A DNA stretch of 64,000 nucleotides from Juglans regia (Eukaryota > Streptophyta > Magnoliopsida > Fagales > Juglandaceae), in assembly GCF_001411555.2 (NCBI RefSeq), contig NC_049902.1, positions 14,470,237 to 14,534,236 on the forward strand, in the 5' to 3' direction. Numbering within the stretch: position 1 is the first letter of the stretch; every line of letters begins with the position of its first letter. The position numbers were made by a program, and so were the translations under genes. This document shows, in pieces, positions 34,331 through 44,211 of the stretch. The notes beneath the pieces are model-generated. The model made no database searches. It was given only the letters and a program-made list of their open reading frames with translations, and had not been told where the DNA came from.

Positions 34331-36440
34331 TTTTATTTTTTTATTTACTTATTTTTCATAGAAAAATTGTCATATCATTGAAAATAGCTTACAAAATGTT
34401 CTTATTATCTAGCCAAATAGTTTGAGATACAAAAGATGGTATAAAATCCCACCACATTTTAGTGTCTAAAACATTACAAGCATGCCGAGTCAATTGGTGA
34501 GTAGCTTCATTTCCCCATTCTGTTAATGTGTAATACCCTAGCCTCTTGCAAGAGCATTCATGGAAATACATGGTGTTTCTTGTAGTGTTGGAAACCATTC
34601 AATAGTCTTCTAATATCTTGCATTATAAACCCTAGAGCAGTAAAATTATTAGTTGAATGTAGCAGTTCATTGACTAAAATTAGGCAATCACTTTCCAACA
34701 TCAATCTCAGGACACCCCATTGAGGACAAAAATGGTGCCCTCTTAACATAGTTATAGCTTCACTAAAATCAGAATATATCACCTCTGCCTCCACTTTGCT
34801 CCAAGCAACAAGTACCTCACCTTTATGATCTCTGAGAATTACACCCACACCAGCTTTTTGTTGATAAAAAAATATAGCTCAATCCACATTTAGTTTCAAA
34901 AAATCAGATAGGGGAGGATTCCGGAAGCATACCTTTCTGATCTTCTTACTATCAGCATCAAACACTTGAACATTTTTATATTCTTGCTGCGAGGACAAAG
35001 CATAATTAATCACATATCTAGGATTATGGGAAACTTACTCATAAATAAATTTGTTCCTATGATACCATAAGCCCTAGTCAACAGAAACAAAAGTTGTCAA
35101 AGCTTCCTCTGAACCTTTATCCTTCATAGTGTTTGCTAAATCCCAGAAAGACAAACCTAAATATGTATTGTGCATCACAGGAAGATGGATTGACCAATGA
35201 TGTCTTACATTAGAACAATAAAAAAAAACATGTGCAGGATCTTCTTGTTGTTGTAAGCAAAAAGCACACTTATCTTCCATCATAACATATTTCCTTTTTA
35301 AATTATGAAAAGTTGGCAGGCTATCTCTACATGCTCTCCATGCAAAAATCTTCATCTTATTAGGTAATTTTACTTGCCATAAACATTTCGAAAAGGATTT
35401 GTTTCTTCTCTCCATAGAACTTTCACCCACTTGTTAAGTTGATAATTGCTAGAAATACTTGCAGGTACTTCTAACTGAATAAAGACCATTCTTCTCTTAA
35501 GACTAGAACCATGTATCATTTAAACTGGTACAAACTCTTATCTTCAAGATATTTGCTGCTATATTTGGATTGAATAGAGCTCTCACCCTTTCCACGTTCC
35601 ACCACTGAGTATCATCATCAATCAGAGAGTTGAGTTTTAAACCTCAATCTTGCACCTGAGTCTGTTCAAGGAGTTGCTCAACACGAAGGCCTGGTATCCA
35701 TGGGTCTTTAAACACTTTCACAGATTTGTCATCACCCACTCTCCACATACAACCTTTCTTCAAGAAGGTTAGGAAGAGTTATATCTCACTTTAGCCTCAA
35801 ACAATATTGTATTAGGAAAATACCTGGCCTTATAGACTTTATGCAATAAAGAGTCTTCATTTTGTATAATTCTCCACCATTGCTTAGCAATAAGAGCCAT
35901 ATTGAAGAGCTTTAAGTTTTTGAAACCTAAACCCCCTCTATACTTCGAATCACACAATTTCTCTCAGCTAACCCAATGTATTATATTTTCCTCATATCTC
36001 TTTCTCCACCAGAACCGAACCATCATCTTCTCCAACTCATGGCACAAATAAGCTGGAAACTTGAAACAGCTCATAGCATATGTTGGGATAGACATAGCCA
36101 CTACTTTAATAAGCACTTCCCTACCCCCTTGAGACAAGAGATTACCCTTCCAAACCTGAAGTTTCTGCCAAAGTCTCTGTTTAATCCCAGAAAAGGCTCG
36201 ATGATTAGATCTGCCCACCATAGGTGGGAGGTCCAAATACTTCTCATATGATCTCAGCTTTCAGATCCTCCTTCACATTCCTACTAAAAATCATAGAGGT
36301 TCTTTCACGATTAATACTTTGCCCTGAAGCTTTCTCATACTTATGCAACAGTAGTTGCATTTTGATATTTGTATCAACTTCAGCTTTACAAAAAATTACA
36401 CTATCATCAGTAATGGCCTTGCATAGAGTGGGGCCTTAGA
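34331..36440 (-). pseudogene. 5'-truncated LINE: RT tail, zf-RVT, RNase H
   Basis: The minus strand starts inside the RT palm, with a TDD in place of the usual ADD box at 36403-36411, followed by FCKAEVDTN. It continues with GGRSNHRAFSGIKQRLW near 36210, SIPTYAMSCFKFP near 36090, [20 protein letters not shown] near 35930, a zf-RVT domain (PNKMKIFAWRACRDSLPT near 35370; CAFCLQQQEDPAHVFF) and an RNase H-like domain (GVILRDHKGEVL near 34845; LMLESDCLILVNEL). There are several stops and frame changes. The A-rich tail is seen as T-rich sequence at 34331-34358. It is a different lineage from the 26.8-kb fragment, judging by the zf-RVT wording. Confidence 0.75.
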
Positions 36441-36681
36441 CAATGGCCTTGCCATTGAGTCAGCCTTGCATATTAGATCATAAAATTATTTATTATAAAA
36501 CTGAAACATGTCGTCTCAATGAGATCATCTTTTGACATGAATGTGCGGTCTGAGGTATCACGATTAGGTTTCATTAGGCAAGGAGCGCCTTTAAGAGGTT
36601 GGGACACATACTACCAACTGTTACGCCATCTTTAACCAATTGGTGAACCTAACCTGAACCATCCTGCTAACATTTTTGTTA

Positions 36682-36726
<45 letters not shown>

Positions 36727-37849
36727 CAACCACATGAGACAAAAGAAATTGAAAAATACATTATCTTTCCGCAAACAATGTGGTTATGTTATAGCATGGC
36801 GTTGGACCTTCCGATTGTATATTTTCATCCCATTTATAAAATGTGATCTTCATTACTTTTGAATATTTTTTATTTTTTATTTTTTAAATAAATGGGTAAC
36901 TGCTCAGTGATCTTGTGGTACTTATATTCCTAAGCAAGCTTACAGAGGCGATCATGCAAGTGTTTAAAAACTGAAGGGATATTTAATGGTAGCCGAACTC
37001 CTGTAAAATCTCGACAAAAAGGGCAACCCTTTCCTGGGCCATCCCCACTTGCTTTAGGAAAACAAATTATAAAACACAAGATGCCCACTCAAACTCATGG
37101 ATTGTAACGAGCACTCCCCATCGTACCTCATCCGTGGCAACCAATCTTCCATTGGATCCCAACTCTTTCTTTTTTCTTTCATTTTCTTTTTTAAAAAATC
37201 TTGGAGCCACTAAGTACAGTTTCCATTGGATTTTCTTCTTGAACGGTAGCATATTTTCAATTATGAGAATACCTTTATAATTGCACCATAAAAGTAATAA
37301 AAGGTTTATTTACAAACCTAATTTTTAACACATACAACACAACGCTAATGTGAAAATCTTCCACATTAATTATGTTAAAAAATTATAAAAAATACTTTCG
37401 TCACAAAGAGATCATACAAAAATAAATCCGTAAATTGATGTGGTTTGATTTGGTACTTTAGATTGTAAAGTTACTTTTATTGTAAAATATATCTAATATA
37501 TCATATGAAGTTATATCAATTTGTGGATTTATTTTTATAGAACCTCTTTGTGACCGTAACACTTCTAAGAAATTATTGATTTTTGAAATTTTTTTTAAAT
37601 TGTAATGGACCCCACAACAAGTGGTGTGTTAACAGACCGATTTATACGTAGCAAAACCCTAAACATGTGAGCTAAGTTGTGAGAACCTACTCCAAAGTTT
37701 TAACCTTGAAAATTTATATTCTCATATACAAATGTGGTAACTAGATGTAAACAGGTAGATGAGCCATTGTCAGGAGATAATTGTTTTATAACATTAGTAA
37801 TAATGGGTTTATTAATACTTTCAAAATATGACTACAGACGACCAGGATG
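36441..37849. other. Intergenic stretch, no gene seen
   Basis: AT-rich spacer with a (TA)n tract and two short T-rich blocks near 36870 and 37160. No ORF with a family signature, and no match to the LTR-like end at 47.4-48.1 kb. Confidence 0.5.
36686..36722 (+). repeat. (TA)18 microsatellite
   Basis: About 37 bp of uninterrupted TA. Confidence 0.9.
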
Positions 37850-37865
37850 AGAAGATAACTTTGGC

Positions 37866-38567
37866 GGCGCTTTTAGAAGGAGTGTGGCCCTGATCCCAAT
37901 TATGGCAGAATTGGCAAGAAGAAATCCTACCATGCTGCGATAATTCATGGATCAAGTTGATAACTTTATTAACGCCGAGGACACACTCCAGGCCCTGACC
38001 GAGCCGAGGAAGAAAAACTAGAACAGACAGAAAAGAAAGGGAAAGCACCAACCAGAGGCAAGGCTCGCGAGAAGCTGTAGAAAAGGCCACGCGACAATAG
38101 GAGAGAATAAGCCCCTATGAAGGGCCTGGGGTTTTGATTTGACCGACCGTCACCCGCCATCCAGAAAGAATACCGCAGCACGCCCAAACAATGACTACAA
38201 GAGCACTAGCAGTCACTATTACACCTACCATTAGTCCAACACTCATAATACTGAAGATTGCCTTTCATTGAAAGAGGAAAGAGAGCAGACTAGGTGGCCG
38301 AGGCCACGATACCCTCCCGCCTAGAGACCAAAATGGGAGTGGAGGAAGAGATCGCGGGAAAGAAGTGTGAACAGAGTCAGAAGGCCAAGGAGGGAAGGGA
38401 GCCTGAGGCAAAGGGTAGCAGCGTAGGGACCCCAACACGATCGCCCCCATGCACCACATCAAGAAGGGGAAATCAGAACCATTGCGGGAGGTGCACTCCA
38501 AGCGAGCGAGATATAGAGAAGTGTATTCGATAGAGTGCCGCCCCACCAAGTATAGGAGAAACGAATC
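37866..38567 (+). pseudogene. Gypsy gag remnant
   Basis: Forward frames contain LARRNPTMLR.FMDQVDNF, then INAEDTLQALTEPRKK, the C-terminal gag pattern of plant Ty3/gypsy elements. A decayed zinc-finger stretch follows (HNTEDCLSLKEERERRL), then HHIKKGKSEPLREVHSKRAR and REVYSIECRPTKYRRNES before the protease. There are several stops (for example just after MLR). Gag would form the particle that packages element RNA. The opposite-strand ORFs at 37821-38621 are shadows. Confidence 0.6.
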
Positions 38568-39353
38568 GGCCCCATCATTTCCTTTAGAGAGGACAACGAG
38601 GAAGGGGTCCTCTATCTGCATGACAATGCCCTAGTAGTGACTATGGTGGTCGCCAACTTCACCACTAGGAGGATTCTTATTGACAACTGCAACTCCGCAG
38701 ACATCCTATTCTGGGAAGCCTTTACCCGAATGGGGATAGATGTCACCCGACTCCAACCAGCCCCCATGCCACTGAAGGGTTTCTCTAAGGACATGGTCCA
38801 TTCGGTCAAAACCATCACATTGTCCGTCTTGGCATGCAACGCCCCCTCGAAGGCCTATGCTGGTCGCCAACTTCACCATTAGGAGGATTCTAATTAACAA
38901 CGGTAGCTCTGCAGACATCCTATTCTGGGAAGCCTTTACTCGGATGGGGATAGATGCCACTCGACTCCAACCAGCTCCCATGCCACTGAAGGGTTTCTCC
39001 GGGGAAATAGTCCAGCAGGTCGAAACCATCACATTCTCCGTCTTGGCAAGCAGTGCCCCCTCGACGATCTTTGTCATGGTCGACATCCTGGTGGTAAAGG
39101 CTCATTCATCATACGACGCCATAATCGATAGACCCACGTTCAATAGTTTAAGGGCAGTAATGTCGACCTACCACTTGAAGATGAAGTTCCTGACCTCTTA
39201 GGAGGTGACAGAAATTCGAGGAGAACAAGTCTTGGCACGGGAGTGTTACGTGCAAGAATTGAAGCTAAGAAATAGCGGGGTGCACATGGTCCATGCCCAT
39301 AGGACGCTGAGTATCTGCGAAAGTTTTATGGCAAAAGAACTTTATGACTTGTA
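38568..39353 (+). pseudogene. Gypsy aspartic protease region (duplicated, shifted)
   Basis: Reads ISFREDNEEGVLYLHDNALV, then a retropepsin-like fold RRILIDNCNSADILFWEAFT and TRLQPAPMPLKGFS. The usual active-site triplet D-[ST]-G is written here as the divergent D-N-[CG]-[NS]-S, as in many plant gypsy proteases. The same segment recurs from 38861 in another frame and continues SYDAIIDRPTFNSLRAVMST and GEQVLARECYVQELK to a stop at 39351. The enzyme would cleave gag-pol. Here the duplication shifts the frame, so no full protease is made. Confidence 0.75.
38647..39074 (+). repeat. 214-bp tandem duplication of the protease segment
   Basis: The TGGTCGCCAACTTCACCA landmark occurs at 38647 and 38861. 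The copies stay similar (roughly nine of ten bases by eye) to about 39068, where the second runs on into unique protease sequence (CTCGACGATCTTTG). 214 is not a multiple of three, so the copies lie in different frames. Confidence 0.85.
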
Positions 39354-39486
39354 ATTTATATTTCCATGTCGATAATATAAACTCTATTAATGAAAGTGTG
39401 ACTTTTCAGGGATAAAATATGTCTCGCCTATCTCGACTCCTTACTCCAACAACATAATCTCCATCAACGTATCTCCATTGACGACT

Positions 39487-40610
39487 ACTTACCTCCCAAC
39501 GAGGCACCAAAGGGATGAGTTTCGCCTAAGGTTGCTTTAACCATCTCGAGGTGGAGAGCGAGCCAGCCCTTGGTTGTCTGTCATTTACCTTCCTCGTGAG
39601 CTTCAATAGGCAAGAGTGAGTCCAGTCCCAAAATGTCTGGTAAGTTACCTCCCCGCGAGTGGTAAAGGGCAATATATGGCTTAAGGTCATCTCATCCCTC
39701 CCGCAACGGAGAGAGGGTCCAGCCCCTCGACTGCCCAACAACTTACCTCGACCTCCGCCACGACTAAGAGTGGGATGAGCACTAGCCTGGCCCAACACTT
39801 ACATTCCCTATGGTGTCAACCTGCTGGAGCGAGTTCAGTCCTAAACTGCCCGACTACCTACCTCTCCATGAGGGCTATAAGGTGGGCAGGCGGTCCAACT
39901 TCCCTCACAGGGAGAGCAGATCTAGCTTCTCAGCTACTCGACAACTTCCCCCGCCCCCATCACTGTGAAGAGTAGACAGGCTGCTCAGCTGTCCAACACT
40001 TACCTCCCTGTGAGGTACCAAATGGATGAGTTATGCCCCGAAGGTTGCTTTATCCCTCTCACGATGGAGAGCGGGCCAGCCCTCAACTACTCGACACTTA
40101 CCTTCCTCATGAACATCAACAAGAGGGAGCATGTCCAATCTCAAATTGCCTGAGAACTTACCTCCTCGCGGGAGGTAAAGGGAGAGACCAGCCTTAAGGC
40201 CATCTTGTCCTTCCCACGATGAAGAGCGGGTCCAACACCTCGGCTACTCAGCAACTTACCCTGACCTTCGTCACGACGAAGAATGGGATTAGCATCAGCC
40301 TGCCCAATACTTACATTCCCGATGATATCAACGGGTGAGAGCGGGTCTAGTTCCAAACTGTTCGGCAACTTACCTTACCGTGAGGATCAATAGGCAGACG
40401 GCTCAGCCTTCCTCACGTGGGAGAGCGGGTCCAGCCTCTTGGCTGTCTGGCAACTTATCCCACCCCCATCAAGGCAAAGAGTGGACTGGCTTCTTAGTTG
40501 TTCAACAAATTACCTCTTTGAGGGACCAAAGGGGTGGGCTTAGCCCAAGGCATCCTGACCCCTCCTCCGATGGAGAGCGGGTTTAGTCATTCGACTGCCC
40601 GACATTACGC
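39487..40610 (+). repeat. Hierarchical tandem repeat, about 511-bp higher-order unit
   Basis: ACTTACCT-headed subunits of about 55-95 bp follow a fixed order of seven types. The order recurs with a period near 511 bp: unit 1 at 39487-39997, unit 2 at 39998-40507, and a third starting at 40508. Landmarks: GGTTGCTTTA (39530, 40040), CTTACATTCCC (39799, 40309), CCCCCATCA (39953, 40465). Most subunits contain GGAGAGCGGGTCCAG and GACTGCCCGACA phrases. Small ORFs here are by-products. Confidence 0.8.
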
Positions 40611-41240
40611 CATCTCCAACCACAGAAGGCCAAACAAGCAATGCCTCAGACTCCTTGCCACGCTTCTTCTCCACCAAATGGAACGCCAAGCGAATAACAC
40701 CTCACGTCTCTGGCAAAACCACTAGGGTTTACAAATTCTACACTCGTAGATTGAGGATAAGTTATACTAACTTATTTATTTTTTCTAACGGTATATTAGA
40801 TGTCTCCTACTCGCCTTGCGGTAAAAAGCGAACCAGCTTCTCAGCCGTTCGGCGAACTACCTCCTCAGGAGGACCAAAGGGGCAGGCATGGCCTAAGGCA
40901 TCTCGACCCTTCCCCCGGTGGAGAGCCGGTTTAGTCCTTCGACTATCCAATATTACGCCATCTCCAACGATAGAACGCCAAATAAGTAGTGCCTGAGAAT
41001 CCTAGCCAAACTCCCTATCCACCAAATGAGAAGCCAGGTTTGCAAGCTTTACACTCGTAGTAGCGGATGAGTTATATATTAACCTGTTTAGTGTCTCCAA
41101 CTCTATTAAACATCTCAACTACATGGCGACTCATGCTCCCCGGGGAGACCAAAGAGGAGGGGGCTTAGCCCAAGGCATCTCTGCCTCTCTCCCAGAGAAA
41201 TATGGGCCCGCTCTCCACTACACAGCGTAGGCTCCCAAGG
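40508..41240 (+). repeat. Second, longer repeat series (347- and 271-bp steps)
   Basis: From 40508 the array changes unit. AATTACCT...GGACCAAAGGGG...CCAAGGCATC...GGAGAGCGGGTTTAGTC, ATTACGCCATCTCCAAC, a CACCAAATGG block and TTTACACTCGTAG...AGTTATA recurs from 40855 and again, partly, from about 41126. The first subunit is the A-type subunit of the 511-bp array, so the two arrays share ancestry. Confidence 0.75.
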
Positions 41241-41294
41241 AGTCACTCTCCCCACAAACCGACAACAACAAATTGAGACAACCCAGGCGGCATC

Positions 41295-43045
41295 TGTTCG
41301 CATAAAAATATATCTGCAAGTGCACAGAATCATAACAAGTAGTAAAATGTTTTGAAGAAAATGGTTATCGAACCCACAAGGAATAATTATGCTATTGAAC
41401 ATTGAAATTGACTAAATTAATTACTATTTGGAAAACCAAAATTTGAAGAATGGTTTCTAAATTAAACTAAATAAAAGAACATTAAAATTAAGATTTTAAA
41501 AATAATAAGAATTGATCTAGAGCATTTGACTTCACCTAGCAAATCTCACACAATTTATTTTTTCTTGTTATAGAATCTCAATATCCCAAGTGGATGATAA
41601 AACCCCCTTAACTATTCAATATTTTCTCTCGAACAATACCAAAAATATCTCCAACTAATAACTCCATATCTCTATGTGAATTTAACTAATTGGAGACTCA
41701 TTAAGTTCTTTGGATCTTTCTTGAAAATCACACTAGTTATGGTAAAGCATCTCTGCTTTCGCTCAACTAATGGTGTTTAATGCTAGAGGTTTAATCACAA
41801 ATCACCTCTCGGTCTCTTTGAAATCCTAAAGATCGAACAATAGTTAACTAGAAAATTGTAAGCATTAAGAATAATGAATAAACATTCAATCATGGAAATA
41901 TTGAAAATAAAATAACTTTGAATATAATGCTAGGTTACATCAAAGGTCTAGAAAATAGAATGTTCGTAATAGAATTGGAAAGAAAAAGAATAAAATTGGT
42001 GTTCTTCGTTGAAGTCGGTTGATGAAACATGTGTCTCTCGCCTCTGCTCTCCAGATCCGCCTCCTCGAAAGAAGCTCAAAGAATAACTGTGGAATAATCG
42101 AAAACCTAAAACTCAGACTCTCTGAAACTCAAAACTAAAAACTCAAAAATCAAAAGACTAAAACTAAAACTAAGATTAAGAACCCACACTCTATATTAAT
42201 CCCACAAGACGGGATTAAATAGGTGTTAAAACTCAAATCCGAAAATAAAATAAATGCGGCTACAATCTAGCCTAAAAATCTGAAAAATAGTTTCTAAAGA
42301 TAGATGTTAACATAAAAGGAAATTATCCCAAGATTATCGGAATTATCTATCAGTGATATGCGGTTTGATTTGCCTAGTTCGGGAGGATTTTGTCACCAAT
42401 AGATTGATTACGGAACTCGAATTTGGTGATCAGCAGTAGATTGATCCTGGTCGGGAGGAATTATCCCACCAAATAGATGACGTGTGCTCTGAATTTAACT
42501 GGCGGGAATGTCACAAATGAACAGGCGTGGAGGTAAAAAAGACCACATGACCCTCCCCTTGCCTACCGAGTGGAAAGACTCCCGACCGGGATGAAAGATT
42601 CATCTCGCCTTTTCTAGTTGTTACCCGCAATGTCGTTTAGGTTGGTCTTTTAAGTTGATAATTTAGATTAGTCGCCCAATCTAATCGCCTAGAGCCTTGT
42701 AGCCAAATCTTCGCGCCTTCTGGTTGCAAGTCTCATTGACTACCGAGAGGGTAAGTCTTCTCGCTTTTGGGAGAGAAAGAGCTCTTTGTTGCCCACGGGA
42801 CAAGGCTTCTCGCTCAAATCTCATCGGCTTTCTTCAGATCTTGTTGTCTCTTATTGGTCTGGATCCGTAGTCTCTTCTTTTGTACAAAAATGCTCTCATT
42901 TTGCACTAAATCTTCTCATTCCTTTAAATCCAAGAAAATAAATAAAATTATGTAGAAATAAAATAAAATCAATAGTATTGAAGGGAAAATGATGTTTTTC
43001 ATAATAAAAAGAGTGATAAAAATCATACAAAAATAACACTTATCA
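41295..43045 (-). mobile_element. Solo-LTR-like element (1751 bp), GCATC duplication
   Basis: The plus strand starts TGTTCGCATAAAAAT and ends AACACTTATCA (TG...CA). It is flanked by GCATC at 41290-41294 and 43046-43050, a perfect 5-bp duplication. Read on the minus strand it starts TGATAAGTGTTATTTTTG and near its end has GATTCTGTGCACTTGCAG, a combination I recall from repeats in many dicots. No ORF of note. It splits the Tat-like element between its two repeat regions, so it is younger than both. Confidence 0.7.
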
Positions 43046-43360
43046 GCATCACCCCTACACTCCTCGCCCAATGCACTCCCCAAAGCATGTGAATGAAAAG
43101 CTGAGAACAAATAAGAAAAAGAAGAACCTAAAAAAAAAAAGAAATACATTGGTACAAAAAGGAAAAGTAGTCAGTCGGTGGGGTTGACACTGGTGGGGTT
43201 GTTTGAGAATGCCCTCGGGATTAGCTCCTTCCCTATCGAGGCCCCACGCTTCAACACCACCAAGTCACAAGGGAGTCCTTGCGCTTTCAGTGCCCTCAAA
43301 TTGCCTCGGGGATTCAAGAGCACATGATCTCACATTCTCTCCAAACCCTCCATATAGTCA

Positions 43361-44010
43361 TGTCTCCATGGACTTGCTTAAACCCTTGCCTCAATCTACA
43401 AGGCCGACGAGAGGATCAGGGGAGCCAAGTGTTGTGTCTCCATGGACTTGCCTTAATCCCTACATCAGTCTACGAGGTCGACGAGAGGATCAGGGGAGCC
43501 AAGTGTTGTGTCTCCATGGACTTGCCTTAACCCTTGCCTCAATATATGAGGCCAACAAGAAGATCAGAGGAGCCAAGTGTCGTGTCTCCATAAACTTACT
43601 TTAACCCTTGCCTCAATCATTGAGGTCGACAATAAGATCAGGGAAGCCAAGTATCATGTCTCTATGGACTTGCCTAAACCCTTGCCTCAGTCTACGAGGT
43701 TGACGAGAAGATTAGGGGAGCCAAGTGTCGTGTCTCCATGGACTTGTTTCAACCCTTGCCTTAATCTACGAGACCGACGAGAAGATTAGGGGAGCCAAGT
43801 GTTGTGTCTCCACATACTTTCCTGAACTCTTGCCTCAGTCTACGAGGTCGACAAGAAGATCAGGGGAGCCAAGTGTCATGTCTCCACGAACTTGTTTCAA
43901 CCCTTGCCTCAGTCTACGACCCTGACAAGAAGATCATGGGAGCCAAGTGTCGTGTCTCCACGGACTTGACTTATCCCTTGCATCAGGTCCGCCATGCCGA
44001 CGTAAGAAAA
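43361..44010 (+). repeat. 74-bp minisatellite, nearly nine units
   Basis: TGTCTCCATGGACTTGC-type unit starts fall at 43361, 43435, 43509, 43583, 43657, 43731, 43805, 43879 and 43953, exactly 74 bp apart each time. A unit runs through TTAACCCTTGCCTCAGTCTA, CGAGGTCGACGAGAAGATCA and GGGGAGCCAAGTGTCG. 74 is 2 mod 3, so an ORF through the array changes reading phase each unit. This explains the overlapping ORFs at 43203-44346. Confidence 0.95.
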
Positions 44011-44211
44011 ACCAAAGGAAAAATAACATTAAGGGAGAAACAAACATCCAAGGCCAAGCAACAAAGGAAAAAGAAAATTTTATTTATAGTTAAACGTATA
44101 CAAAGCGCGAGCAAACGGCCGCAAGGATGTCTAAAGATACTTGGTCAAAGGTCTTTACAAGGAAAGAAAATAATGTACATAACTTTACAAACAAAGAAAC
44201 ATAAACAAAAA

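Noticed and set aside
38265..39105. Reverse-strand ORFs of 61-126 codons opposite gag-PR
   Set aside because: They are shadows of the protease duplication on the other strand, since the forward strand has the recognisable motifs.
43361..44010. CRISPR-like regular array
   Set aside because: The whole 74-bp unit is repeated, with no unique spacers, in a plant retrotransposon.
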